From Methylobacterium sp. J-088 (GTDB taxonomy: Bacteria; Pseudomonadota; Alphaproteobacteria; Rhizobiales; Beijerinckiaceae), in contig NZ_JAKSYH010000017.1 in assembly GCF_022829295.1 (NCBI RefSeq), positions 1 through 40,183 of the forward strand: DNA of 40,183 nt, given 5' to 3'. Shown one piece after another: positions 32,080 through 40,147 of the stretch; position 1 is the first letter of the stretch; each line of letters begins with the position of its first letter. The notes under the pieces are model-generated. The model saw nothing but the letters and a program-made list of their open reading frames with translations, was not told the origin of the DNA and did no database searches. The position numbers and the translations under genes are program-made.

Positions 32080-32352
32080 ATGCCCCGAGGATCCCTGCGC
32101 CCGCTGGCGCTCGCCGCCCTGAGCCTGGCCCTGCCGGGCTCGCTGGCCGCACAGACCGTTGCCCCGGACCAGACCGGCACCGGCGGCGGCCCCGCCTCGA
32201 CGATCACGGCGCCGAACACCAACCGGTACGGCGTCACCAAGCCGCCGGGCACCTCGATGGGCCCCGGTGAGGTTCCGTCCCGCCAGGAGAAGCGGCGCGA
32301 GCGGGCCCTGACCGACAAGATCGACGACAGCATCTGCGACGGCTGCAATTAG
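32080..32352 (+). CDS. Small secreted hypothetical protein
   Basis: This 90-residue protein begins with a signal peptide (MPRGSLRPLALAALSLALPG, cleaved near SLAAQT), followed by a Thr/Gly/Pro-rich region. A conserved-looking C terminus reads KRRERALTDKIDDSICDGCN, with two Cys residues. A GGAG site at about eight bases supports ATG 32080; an upstream in-frame GTG at 32023 overlaps the preceding gene. Function unknown. It follows the methyltransferase by 53 bases and could be in the same transcript. Confidence 0.7.
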   Translation: MPRGSLRPLALAALSLALPGSLAAQTVAPDQTGTGGGPASTITAPNTNRYGVTKPPGTSMGPGEVPSRQEKRRERALTDKIDDSICDGCN

Positions 32353-32620
32353 GCCGGTCGCCAGGGTCGGATAGATTCGGCGGCGGACCACGCGGCGCCC
32401 GACCACCGGTGCACGTCCTTTCGCCAAGTGTGCCCCGCGGGCGGATGCCGCCGGCTCTGCACCGGAGACCAGCCTGCGGTCGGCAGGCCCGACCGCGATG
32501 TCACGGAAGCGTCAGAAAACACCGTCACACCCCCAGCGCAGCTTGCGCCGGGAGTCGCCGTGCCGGATGCGGATAAAACCCAGCGCTGTCCCGTGATCGT
32601 CCTGCACCCGAGACCTGTTC

Positions 32621-33625
32621 GTGATCTTCATCCACCAGCCCGCCGTCGGCGCCGGATCCGCGCTGCTTGAACGCCGCATCATCAACCTCCAGGATCCGAT
32701 TCCCGAGGATACCGTCTGGCTCGATCTGATCCGGCCGAGCCGCGAGGAGGAGATGAAGGTCGAGGCCTTCGCGGGCATCGAGGTGCCGACCCGCGAGGAG
32801 ATGAAGGACATCGAGCCGTCCGAACTGCTCTACGTCGAGGAGGGCGCCCGCTACATGACCGGGCGGGTGCTCTCGAAGGTGAGCGATTCCGAGGAGCCGG
32901 GGCTCGCCGGCATCACCTTCATCCTGCGGGGCAACCGCCTCGTGACGGTGCGCCACGAGGAGCCGCAGGCCTTCCGGATGTATACGCAGCGCGCTGGCCG
33001 CACGATGGGCAACGGCAGCGCCTCCGCACCCTCCGGCGAGACCATCCTGGCCGGTCTGATCGAGGCGGTGATCGACCGGGCCGCCGACGTGCTCCAGCTC
33101 CAGGGCGAGCGGATCGACCGCCTCTCGGGCAAGATCTTCGAGGTGCAGGATGATCCTTCCGCCCGCAACACCGCCCTTCAGGACACGTTGCGCGCGCTGG
33201 GCCGGCACGGCGACCTGATCTCGAAGCAACGCGAGAGCCTCGTCTCGATGGAGCGTATCCTGCTCGCGCTCTCGGCGACGTACCGAACCAACAAGGCCCC
33301 GCGCGATCTGCGGGAGGATGTCCGCTCGACCCTGCGGGATCTTCAATCCCTGGAGGAGCACGCGACCTTCCTGAACAACAAAATTCAGTTCCTGCTCGAC
33401 GCGACCCTCGGTCTCGTCAACCTTGAGCAGAACAACATCATCAAGCTGTTCTCGGTCATGGCGGTCGTCTTCATGCCGCCGACCCTGATCGCGTCGATCT
33501 ACGGCATGAACTTCAAGTCCATTCCGGAACTGGATTTGCCGTTCGGATACCCGATGGCCCTGGTCATGATGGTGGTGGCCGCGGTATTTCCGTACTTTTT
33601 CTTCCGCTGGAAGAAGTGGCTGTAG
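32621..33625 (+). CDS. corA: CorA-type magnesium/divalent cation transporter
   Basis: This 334-residue protein has the CorA layout: a large cytoplasmic alpha/beta domain (1-200), a long stalk helix (about 200-270) and two C-terminal membrane segments. The first membrane helix ends in the diagnostic GMN motif at 295-297 (YGMNF), followed by the short loop SIPELDLPFGY and the second helix. CorA pentamers carry Mg2+, Co2+ and Ni2+ across the inner membrane. It starts at GTG 32621 with a weak ribosome site. The preceding 268 bases (32353-32620) hold no gene that I can support. Confidence 0.92.
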   Translation: MIFIHQPAVGAGSALLERRIINLQDPIPEDTVWLDLIRPSREEEMKVEAFAGIEVPTREEMKDIEPSELLYVEEGARYMTGRVLSKVSDSEEPGLAGITFILRGNRLVTVRHEEPQAFRMYTQRAGRTMGNGSASAPSGETILAGLIEAVIDRAADVLQLQGERIDRLSGKIFEVQDDPSARNTALQDTLRALGRHGDLISKQRESLVSMERILLALSATYRTNKAPRDLREDVRSTLRDLQSLEEHATFLNNKIQFLLDATLGLVNLEQNNIIKLFSVMAVVFMPPTLIASIYGMNFKSIPELDLPFGYPMALVMMVVAAVFPYFFFRWKKWL

Positions 33626-33720
33626 AGATAATTCCGGTTTCAAAACGAAAAAGGATTAAGATTTTTATCGGAGAATACGTGGCCTGAAGGCGCGGCACCG
33701 CCGCGAAGACGGACATTTTC
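33626..33720 (+). promoter_or_regulatory. AT-rich leader of the chemoreceptor gene
   Basis: The 95-base interval between corA and the chemoreceptor has an unusually AT-rich run (about 33632-33675, containing AAAACGAAAAAGGATTAAG and TTTTTATCGG). It probably contains the promoter. I cannot assign a sigma factor: no clear flagellar (sigma-28) or sigma-54 motif is seen. Such an A/T patch may also act as a UP element or curved DNA. Confidence 0.3.
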
Positions 33721-35406
33721 ATGCGTATCTCCCTCAAGACGGTTCTCTCCGGCGCGATCGCCCTGCTGGCGCTCGCCGCGGCCGGCCAGGGAGTCGCCAG
33801 TGTCGCGTTCCTGTCCGAGATCGAACAGAACGCGACGGCGGTCTCACAGCAGGCGCTGCCGACGCAGAACCAAGCCGAGGCCATCGGGACGGCCGTCCGG
33901 GACGCGCGGCTGAGTCTCTACAGGCTCGCGGTGGCGTCCCCCGACGCGACAGCCCTGGACAAGAACCAGACCGCCCTCACCGATACGCTCGGGTCGCTCT
34001 CGGGCCTGCGCCAAGCCTTCCAGGACCGCCTCACGGCGCCCCGCGACCGGGCGATCTACGAGCGCTTCACCACGGCCTGGAACGCCTACCAGAACGTCCA
34101 GCTGCAAGTGGTCGAGCTGATGATCGCGGGCGACCAGCCCGGAGCCCTCGCGCTTGTGCTGGATCCCGCAACCGGGGCGCGCAACGACGAGGCCGTGGCG
34201 AGCCTCACGGAAGCGATCGCCTCGGCCCGCGCGCAGACGGAGGCCAACGTCGCCGAGACCGCCCGGGAAGCGACCCGCGCCAAGCTCGTCGCCGTGGCGG
34301 CCACCGTGGTCGGCCTTGCGGTCGCCGCCGCCGCATTGCTGTTCGCAATCTTCGGAATCGCCCGGCCGATCGCGCGCATGACCGGTGCGATGGGACGGCT
34401 GGCCGAGGGCGACGAGACCGTAGCGGTTCCCCATACAGGCCGCCGCGACGAGATCGGCGCCATGGCGGCTGCCGTCCAGGTGTTCAAGGACAACCTGATC
34501 CGCAGCCGGGCACTGGAGCGTGACACCGCCCTCGCCCGCCAGGATGCCGAAACCCAGCGCCGCCACGCCGTCCACGCCATGGCGGACACCTTCGAGGCTG
34601 CGGTCGGCGGCGTGCTCGCGCGGGTCTCGGACGCGGCACGCGGTCTGCGCGCCGATGCGGAGACGATGTCGCGCACGGCCACGCACACGGCCGAGCGGTC
34701 GGCGACGGTGGCGGGCGCCGCGCAGGAGGCGGCCCAGCATGTCGGTACCGTGGCGGCGGCCGCCGAGGAACTCGGCGCCTCGGTCCAGGAGATCAGCCGC
34801 CAGGTGGACGGCTCCGCCGAACTGGCCCGGGGCGCGGTGGTGCAGGCCGGCCAGACGGCCAACCTCGTGCAGGAGTTGAGCGCGGCGGCGGGACGGATCG
34901 GCGACGTGGTGCGGCTCATCACCGACATCGCCGGGCAGACGAATCTGCTGGCGTTGAATGCCACGATCGAGGCGGCCCGGGCCGGCGCGGCCGGCAAGGG
35001 TTTCGCGGTGGTGGCCGCCGAGGTGAAGCAACTCGCCGAGCAGACCGCCAAGGCCACGGGAGAAATCGCCGGGCAGGTCGGCCGCATCCAGGGGGCGACC
35101 GGTCAGACCGTCAACGCCATCGACGGCATCGCGGCGCGGATCCGCGAGATTGACGGCGTGGCGACCTCGATCGCGGCCGCCGTGGAGGAGCAGGGGGCGG
35201 CGACCCGGGAGATCGCCCGCAACGTCGCGGAGGCGGCCATCGGCACGGGCGCGGTCACCGGCACGATCGACGCAGTGGCGCAGGCCGCCGACGAGACCGG
35301 CACGGCCGCCACCCGCATGCTCACCTCGGCGGCAAGCCTGTCCGAGCAATCCACCGAGCTGCGCCGGGAGATCGACACCTTCCTGACGACCGTGCGGGCC
35401 GCCTGA
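33721..35406 (+). CDS. Methyl-accepting chemotaxis protein
   Basis: This 561-residue chemoreceptor begins with a membrane segment (about 8-30), then a periplasmic four-helix-bundle (4HB_MCP) sensor domain (31-185). A second membrane segment follows (about 188-213), then a HAMP linker (about 214-265, [18 protein letters not shown]). The cytoplasmic signalling domain (about 330-560) has the conserved tip [21 protein letters not shown] and flanking long coiled coils. No CheB/CheR pentapeptide tail (NWETF) is seen. The ligand is unknown; the four-helix sensor suggests small organic molecules. A hairpin at 35431-35463 follows. Confidence 0.93.
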   Translation: MRISLKTVLSGAIALLALAAAGQGVASVAFLSEIEQNATAVSQQALPTQNQAEAIGTAVRDARLSLYRLAVASPDATALDKNQTALTDTLGSLSGLRQAFQDRLTAPRDRAIYERFTTAWNAYQNVQLQVVELMIAGDQPGALALVLDPATGARNDEAVASLTEAIASARAQTEANVAETAREATRAKLVAVAATVVGLAVAAAALLFAIFGIARPIARMTGAMGRLAEGDETVAVPHTGRRDEIGAMAAAVQVFKDNLIRSRALERDTALARQDAETQRRHAVHAMADTFEAAVGGVLARVSDAARGLRADAETMSRTATHTAERSATVAGAAQEAAQHVGTVAAAAEELGASVQEISRQVDGSAELARGAVVQAGQTANLVQELSAAAGRIGDVVRLITDIAGQTNLLALNATIEAARAGAAGKGFAVVAAEVKQLAEQTAKATGEIAGQVGRIQGATGQTVNAIDGIAARIREIDGVATSIAAAVEEQGAATREIARNVAEAAIGTGAVTGTIDAVAQAADETGTAATRMLTSAASLSEQSTELRREIDTFLTTVRAA

Positions 35407-35430
35407 GGCTTCCCGCTCGGCATTGTGCAT

Positions 35431-35463
35431 CATCCCGAAAGCCGGAGGCTGCTTCTCGGGATG
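35431..35463. repeat. Palindromic element downstream of the chemoreceptor
   Basis: CATCCCGA (35431-35438) is inverted as TCGGGATG (35456-35463), with further pairing inside (AGCC with GGCT). The CATCCCGAAA...CGGGATG type of palindrome is frequent between genes in Rhizobiales. It lies just after the chemoreceptor stop codon and may end or protect the transcript. Confidence 0.55.
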
Positions 35464-35488
35464 AAGGAGCCAGGGCCTTTGTTTCGAC

Positions 35489-35537
35489 GCGCTCTCTGAC
35501 GCCGAACCGGTGGCCGCTTCGGCGGAGACCGCGCTAG
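35489..35537. repeat. AACCGG-type palindromic repeat overlapping the 3' end of the sugE gene
   Basis: This 49-base copy runs from GCGCTCTCTG to CCGCGCTAG, with the core CGCCGAACCGGTGGCCGCTTCG. It matches the inverse complement of the element at 40026-40077 along its whole length. Its right end overlaps the last codon or stop of the SMR gene (stop at 35534-35536), so the repeat contributes that gene's stop codon. Confidence 0.7.
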
Positions 35538-35854
35538 CCCGGGCTCGACAGCTTCATCAGCACGAGCCCGGAACCGATCAGGCCGGCCGCCAGCATCCGT
35601 GCGGCACCCGCCTCCTCGCCGAGCACGGTGATGCCGACCAGGAACGCGCCGACGGCGCCGATGCCGGTCCAGATCGTGTAGGCGGTTCCGAGCGGAAGCG
35701 TGCGCAGGGCGAGCGCCAGGAAGCCGACGCTGGCGGCCATCGCGACGGCCGTGATCGCGGTCGGCCCGAGGCGCGTGAAGCCGTCCGACTGCTTCATCGC
35801 GAAGGCCCAGACGACTTCGAGGATGCCCGCGGTGACGAGATAGATCCAGGCCAA
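35534..35854 (-). CDS. sugE: SMR-family guanidinium exporter (Gdx/SugE)
   Basis: This 106-residue protein has four membrane helices and is a member of the small multidrug resistance family. GILEVVWAFAMKQSDGF (10-26), with the essential Glu13, is the signature of the SugE/Gdx group, which exports guanidinium, rather than the EmrE group. PLGTAYTIWTGIGAVGAFL and LGEEAGAARMLAAGLI follow. The start is TTG at 35854, supported by a perfect AGGAGG six bases upstream (complement of 35861-35866). A hairpin with an ACGG loop precedes the ribosome site. Confidence 0.92.
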   Translation of the reverse strand: MAWIYLVTAGILEVVWAFAMKQSDGFTRLGPTAITAVAMAASVGFLALALRTLPLGTAYTIWTGIGAVGAFLVGITVLGEEAGAARMLAAGLIGSGLVLMKLSSPG

Positions 35855-35873
35855 GGCGGCCCTCCTGAAAGGG

Positions 35874-35887
35874 CCGGGCCGTCCCGG
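35874..35887 (-). promoter_or_regulatory. ACGG-loop hairpin beside the sugE ribosome-binding site, guanidine-II-like half
   Basis: On the minus strand CCGGG and CCCGG (35887-35883 and 35878-35874) enclose the tetraloop ACGG, seven bases upstream of AGGAGG. Guanidine-II (mini-ykkC) riboswitches have two hairpins with ACGR loops, the second next to the Shine-Dalgarno of gdx/sugE genes. Only one such hairpin is seen here; no second ACGR loop lies within the 143-base leader. The leader also contains GGGCACAAGCCC, similar to the 3' part of guanidine-I. The assignment is therefore tentative. Confidence 0.35.
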
Positions 35888-35997
35888 GCTTGTGCCCCGC
35901 TGGACGGGGGGAGGACGTGGCCTCGCGCGACGTCAGCTAAGGTTCACGCGGACCGGCTGCAAGGGCGGCGCGGGGATCCCACCCGAGCCGATCCCCG

Positions 35998-37686
35998 TCA
36001 CGCCACCGCGGCGAGGTGCTTCACCTCGGCCTTCGCCACCACCTTGCCCACCGGCGCGGCCTTGCCGCAGCTTTCGGCTTCCGGAGCCAGCACCGGCGGC
36101 TGCACCCAGCGGCCGGCGTCGAGTTCGGTGATCCGGCCGTTGATCTCGCGGATGACGTAGCGCGAGAACGGATAGACGTGCAGGTAGATCACCATGTTGG
36201 TGACCACCGCCTCCAGGGCGGCCGGGTTATGGCGGGCGGTCTCCAGGAACACGCTCCAGAAGTGCTTGGCGAGTTCCGGCCGGCGCACGGTCATCCGCCA
36301 GCACACCCGCAGCAGCGAGTAGAGATCGTGGACGACGTGGCGCCAGTTGAGTTTCTGGGCTGCGAATTTCGGCCGCTTGACCCGCCGCGCCACGACCCGC
36401 ACCCGGTCGAAGAAGTTCTTCGGGTCGTAGACCTCCTGCAGGACGTCCCGGTAATCGGCCAGCACGTCGCGCTGCGGGCGCAGGGTGACGAAGTTGAGCC
36501 CCTGCGTGCACTGATCGCCCTGGTCGGCGGTGGTGTGCGCGTAATTCTCGTAGAGCCGGCCCTCCTTGCGCAGGCGCCGCGAGAGCTGCGTGTTCGGCAG
36601 CGCGAAGAGCAGGCCGACCATGGCGATCGGGATGCCGGTCTGGCTGATGCAGAGCGACATCGCCTTGGAGATGCTGTCCTGCTCGGTGTCGAAGCCGACG
36701 ATGAAGCCGGCGGTGACGAACATCCCGTTCTCGTACAGCTTGTGGACGCTGTCGGCGATCGAGCGCTTGGTGTTCTGCTTCTTCTGGGTCTGGATCAGGG
36801 TCGCCTCGTCGGGCGTCTCGATCCCGGTGAACAGGGCGAAGAAGTTCGCGTCCCGCATCATCCCGAGCAGCTCGTCGTCGTCCGCGAGGTTGAGCGAGGC
36901 CTCGGTGGAGAACTTGAACGGGTAGCCGTGATCCGCCTGCCATTGGATCAGGTGCGGGAGGAACAGCTTGATCGCCTTCTTGTTGCCGATCAGGTTGTCG
37001 TCGACGAAATCGACATGGCCCCGGTGGCCGAGGCTGTAGAGCCGGTCGAGCTCGGCCAGCATCTGCGGCGTGGTCTTGGTGCGCGGGGCGCGGCCATAGA
37101 GCTCGATGATGTCGCAGAACTCGCAGGTGAACGGGCAACCGCGCGAGAACTGGACGCCGATGTAGAGATAATGGCTGAAGGTCAGCAGGTCGAAGCGGGG
37201 GATCGGGCTCTTGGTGACGTCGGCCTTGAATTTCTCCGCCGTGAGCCGGCCGCGGCGCTCACCCGATTCCCAGGCGGCCACGAACTTGTCGAGGATGCCC
37301 TCGGCCTCGCCCAGCACGAGGAAATCCGCCTTGTCGTAGACCTCCGGCGTCGAGGTCGGCGCGGGGCCGCCGACGCAGACCGGGGTGCCGAGGGCCACGC
37401 ACTTGTCGATGACGACGAGGCAGTCCGGTTCCTGGGGCAGCATGCCGCCGGTCATCACGAGGTCGGCCGCCTGGATCTGAGCGTCCGTCAGGTCTTCGCA
37501 GTTGCGATTGACCAGTGTCACCTGCCAGGCCGGCGGCAGCATCGCGGCCAGCGTGATCAGGCCGAGCGGCGGCGCCGGGGCGCGGGCGCCCTGGATCTCC
37601 ATCGCCTCTTTGAAATTCCACATGGAGTTTTCGTAGAACTTCGGGAACACCATCAGCACGCGCGGGGCCGTGTTCGCTTCCGACAT
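35998..37686 (-). CDS. B12-binding radical SAM enzyme with DUF4070-type C-terminal domain
   Basis: This 562-residue protein has an N-terminal cobalamin-binding-like domain (about 8-150) with VCVGGPAPTSTPEV and no DxHxxG motif. The radical SAM domain has the cluster triad Cys184, Cys188 and Cys191 in SRGCPFTCEFCDIIELYG. It continues with DFVDDNLIGNKKA, FSTEASLNLADD, FFALFTGIETPDE and a DUF4070-like C-terminal region (about 400-530). The family includes HpnP, the hopanoid C-2 methylase, which has [21 protein letters not shown] in my memory of it, so a lipid or hopanoid methylase is one possibility. The exact substrate is unknown. ATG 37686 is chosen; GAGGG lies upstream. Confidence 0.85.
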   Translation of the reverse strand: MSEANTAPRVLMVFPKFYENSMWNFKEAMEIQGARAPAPPLGLITLAAMLPPAWQVTLVNRNCEDLTDAQIQAADLVMTGGMLPQEPDCLVVIDKCVALGTPVCVGGPAPTSTPEVYDKADFLVLGEAEGILDKFVAAWESGERRGRLTAEKFKADVTKSPIPRFDLLTFSHYLYIGVQFSRGCPFTCEFCDIIELYGRAPRTKTTPQMLAELDRLYSLGHRGHVDFVDDNLIGNKKAIKLFLPHLIQWQADHGYPFKFSTEASLNLADDDELLGMMRDANFFALFTGIETPDEATLIQTQKKQNTKRSIADSVHKLYENGMFVTAGFIVGFDTEQDSISKAMSLCISQTGIPIAMVGLLFALPNTQLSRRLRKEGRLYENYAHTTADQGDQCTQGLNFVTLRPQRDVLADYRDVLQEVYDPKNFFDRVRVVARRVKRPKFAAQKLNWRHVVHDLYSLLRVCWRMTVRRPELAKHFWSVFLETARHNPAALEAVVTNMVIYLHVYPFSRYVIREINGRITELDAGRWVQPPVLAPEAESCGKAAPVGKVVAKAEVKHLAAVA

Positions 37687-37930
37687 GCTGGTTTCCCTCG
37701 TTCATGCGCGCGGCCCGGCTCCGGGAGGAATCGGGGTAGGCACAGGCGCGATCCTCACTTGCGGGCGAATTGAGGCCGTTTTTCGCTGCCGCAACAATCC
37801 GGAGCGCCGAGTCGCAAAGGACGCCCCTCCACGAGCAGCGAGTGCTCCACCTCGACGCGCTGCGGCGGTGGATTTCCTCATCTTCTTCGGGAATCGCGCT
37901 CTTTCGGCGACACACCCGGCGCGCGGCTGA

Positions 37931-38773
37931 TCAGGGTTCGATCCGGAATCGCTCCGGCTGCGTGCCGTCCGCGTCGGTGAAGCCGTAGATCCGGGCGAGG
38001 TCGCCCGCATGCAGCACCGCGCCCGCCCGCCGCGCGATGTCGGGGTCGGCGGCGAGTGCGGCGAGCGCCCGGCCGGCATAGAGCGGACCTTCCGTGGCGT
38101 GCCCGTCCTGTCCGAGATCGCGCGCCCGCTCGGTGGCGACGAAGCCCGGCGAAAGGCCGAGCGCCGTGACGCCATGCGGGGCGAGTTCCCGCGCGAAGGC
38201 CAGGGCCAGCCTGTTGGTGGCGGCCTTGGCCGAATCGTAGAAGATATCGCCGAGGTATTCCTCGGTCCCGAACGAGACCAACGCGATCAGGCCGGAGCGC
38301 GCCGCCACCATGGCGGGAGCTACGGCTCGGGCCAGAAGCAGAGCCGGCAAAGGACCGGCTTCGAGGAAGCCGAGATAGGGCTCGGCGGAGCGGCGCCAGA
38401 ACGGCGTGCCCCAGCCGGCGCCGTCCGGATAGCGTTCCCCGTCGTACCCCTCGTTGCCGCCCCAGACGCTGCAGGCCGCCACGTCGATCCGCCCGAAGCG
38501 GCGGAGCGCCCAGTGCATCATGGCATCGGTGGCGCGCTCGGAGCGGTGGTCGCAGAGGTAGTGATGGCCGCGCCCACCGGCCTCATCGACCATGCGGGCG
38601 GTATCCTCGATCGATTCCGACCGCATCTCGGTGCGGGCGCCGGTTTCACTGGAACGGGCGGTGACGATCACGGTAGCCCCTGCCTCACCGAGCGCCCGGG
38701 CGAGCCCCCGGCCGACGCCCCGCGACGCGCCCGCAACCAGACAGATCTTTTGAGACAGATCGGGCGCGCTCAC
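37931..38773 (-). CDS. Short-chain dehydrogenase/reductase (DHRS1-like)
   Basis: This 280-residue protein starts at GTG 38773, overlapping the crotonase stop by four bases (GTGA). The NAD(P) site is AGASRGVGRG (14-23) and the catalytic residues are Ser167, Tyr179 and Lys183 (FYDSAKAA). The usual NNAG is replaced by CSVWGGNEG, as in the DHRS1-like branch of SDRs with the H-Y-L-C-D-H-R segment near 70-76. Substrate unknown. The coupling to a crotonase suggests a 3-hydroxyacyl or related step in acyl-CoA metabolism. Confidence 0.88.
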   Translation of the reverse strand: MSAPDLSQKICLVAGASRGVGRGLARALGEAGATVIVTARSSETGARTEMRSESIEDTARMVDEAGGRGHHYLCDHRSERATDAMMHWALRRFGRIDVAACSVWGGNEGYDGERYPDGAGWGTPFWRRSAEPYLGFLEAGPLPALLLARAVAPAMVAARSGLIALVSFGTEEYLGDIFYDSAKAATNRLALAFARELAPHGVTALGLSPGFVATERARDLGQDGHATEGPLYAGRALAALAADPDIARRAGAVLHAGDLARIYGFTDADGTQPERFRIEP

Positions 38774-39546
38774 GTCGAGGTCGCGGGCTTCGACCGCGAC
38801 AGGAAGGCGGCGAGCCGCTCCTGGGATTCGGGCGAGCGCAACTGCGCATCGAACGCCTTGGCCTCCGCCTCCACGGCCGCCTCGATCTGGGCCTGATCGC
38901 CCCGGATCAGCGCCCGGGAGGCGGCGAGCGCCCCGCGCGGCAGGGCGGCCAGCTTGGTCGCCTGGGCGATCGCCTGCTCCACCAGCATGTCGGCCGGCAG
39001 CACCGCGTTGACGAGGCCGAGCGCCTGCGCCTCGTCGGCCTCCAGCGGCCGGGACAGGAGCAGCAACTCGGTGGCCCGGAGCCGGCCGACCCGCAGGGGC
39101 AGCAGGTAGCTCGACGCCGCCTCCGGCACGAGGCCGAGTTCCACGAAAGGCATGCGCAGCCGCGCCGCGGGGCTGGCATAGACGAGGTCGCAATGCAGAC
39201 AGAGCGTCGCGCCGATTCCCACCGCGATCCCGTCCACCGCCGCCACCATCGGGGTGCGCGTGCGGGCGAGCTGCCGGATGAAGGCCAGCGCCGGCGAGGC
39301 GCTGAACCCGTCCTCGGCATTGTCCCCGGCATTCCCCATGAAGTCGGCGAGATCGTTGCCGGCGCTGAACATGCCGGGCTGCCCGGCGAAGACCACGGCG
39401 CCGATCGCCTCCGACGCGTCGGCCGCGGCCAGCGCCTCGCGCATGGAATCGTACATGGCGCCCGTGAGCGCGTTCTTCTTGTCCGGGCGGTTCAGGGTGA
39501 TCACGCGGACGCCGCCCTCCAGATCGCTGATGATGATCGTCTGCAT
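38770..39546 (-). CDS. Crotonase-superfamily enzyme, enoyl-CoA isomerase-like
   Basis: This 258-residue crotonase-fold protein carries the oxyanion-hole segment FSAGNDLADF (60-69) and the second oxyanion loop GIAVGIGATLCLHCD (106-120). Of the two hydratase Glu residues, the first is replaced by Thr114 (GIGATL in place of GGGCEL) and the second is kept as Glu136 (MPFVELGL). PEAASSYLLP follows. That pattern is common in delta3-delta2-enoyl-CoA isomerases, so isomerase activity is more likely than simple hydration. ATG 39546 is chosen over TTG 39564, which lies too close to its purine stretch. The TGA overlaps the GTG of the SDR. Confidence 0.87.
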   Translation of the reverse strand: MQTIIISDLEGGVRVITLNRPDKKNALTGAMYDSMREALAAADASEAIGAVVFAGQPGMFSAGNDLADFMGNAGDNAEDGFSASPALAFIRQLARTRTPMVAAVDGIAVGIGATLCLHCDLVYASPAARLRMPFVELGLVPEAASSYLLPLRVGRLRATELLLLSRPLEADEAQALGLVNAVLPADMLVEQAIAQATKLAALPRGALAASRALIRGDQAQIEAAVEAEAKAFDAQLRSPESQERLAAFLSRSKPATST

Positions 39547-39567
39547 GGCGGCGTCCGGATCCAATCC

Positions 39568-39918
39568 CTACTCGATTTCGGCCAGTATACTGTCGATCGC
39601 GTCATCCGCCTTCAGGGCGCTCCGACGCGCCAGGGCGTAGAGCTCCTCCAGGACGCGCGACCACGACCCGGGCTGACGCGGGCTGTCGCGATCGAGCAGG
39701 TCGCGCCCGAAATCGTCGACGACCCGGCCGATGGAATCGGTGATCGACACGTGGAACTCGGTGAAGCGCCCGTCATCGACCGACTTGATCTGCACGCTGC
39801 TGTTCTGGAAGGCCGCCTGGAACACGTCCGGCCGGATACTCTCCTGCCAGATCAGCTCCCCCGCGCGCGTCCGCTCCAGCAAGCGCTCGACGAGACGCCG
39901 CTGCTTGTCGAAATTCAT
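39568..39918 (-). CDS. Small conserved alpha/beta protein of unknown function
   Basis: This 116-residue protein lies upstream of the crotonase gene (21 bases from stop to ATG) and probably heads the operon. Visible features are an N-terminal helix ERLLERTRAGELIWQESI (14-31), beta strands AAFQNSSVQIKSVDD and FTEFHVSITDS, and a C-terminal helix ELYALARRSALKADDAIDSIL. The order W-x-E/Q near the front and A-R-R-x-A-L...D-x-I-x-x-I-L at the end recalls a widespread unnamed family of small proteins. ATG 39918 follows a GGGGG-rich ribosome-like site; an upstream in-frame start at 40155 gives unrelated sequence. Function unknown. Confidence 0.72.
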   Translation of the reverse strand: MNFDKQRRLVERLLERTRAGELIWQESIRPDVFQAAFQNSSVQIKSVDDGRFTEFHVSITDSIGRVVDDFGRDLLDRDSPRQPGSWSRVLEELYALARRSALKADDAIDSILAEIE

Positions 39919-40025
39919 GCCCAACCCCCTGTCGGTTTCCCGACCCGATCGTCTCTCACGGCCGAGCGGCCACGGCCCCGCCGGGGACGAATCGCGGGCA
40001 TTGAACATCGTGCCGCAGGGCGGAG

Positions 40026-40077
40026 CTAGAGCGCTCTCCGCAGAAGTGGACACCGGTTCGGCGGAGGAAAGCGCGTC
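40026..40077. repeat. AACCGG-type palindromic repeat, best-preserved copy
   Basis: The element runs from CTAGAGCGCTCTCCGCAG through AAGTGGACACCGGTTCGGCGG to GAAAGCGCGTC. The ends GCGCTCTCCGC and GCGGAGGAAAGCGC are imperfect inverted arms. It is the mirror orientation of the copy at 35489-35537. It lies upstream of the small conserved gene that ends at 39568. Confidence 0.72.
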
Positions 40078-40147
40078 ACAACAAGGGTTGAGAGCCGTGC
40101 CCGATCGCAGCGCGCACGGTACACGACTCACAAGGCTGGGAGGCGTT

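Noticed and set aside
34086..35087. Long minus-strand open frame inside the chemoreceptor gene
   Set aside because: It is antisense to a clearly conserved receptor. High GC leaves long spurious frames, and the translation is Ala/Arg/Ser-rich with no domain.
35855..35997. Full guanidine-I (ykkC-I) riboswitch upstream of sugE
   Set aside because: The 3' motif is partly present, but the conserved 5' CTAGGGTTCC segment and the GGTCCGAGAG block are not found in the correct orientation.
36016..37773. Plus-strand open frame of 585 codons over the radical SAM gene
   Set aside because: The minus-strand frame has the full radical SAM motif set. The plus frame is low-complexity and Val/Glu/Arg-rich, an expected GC artefact.
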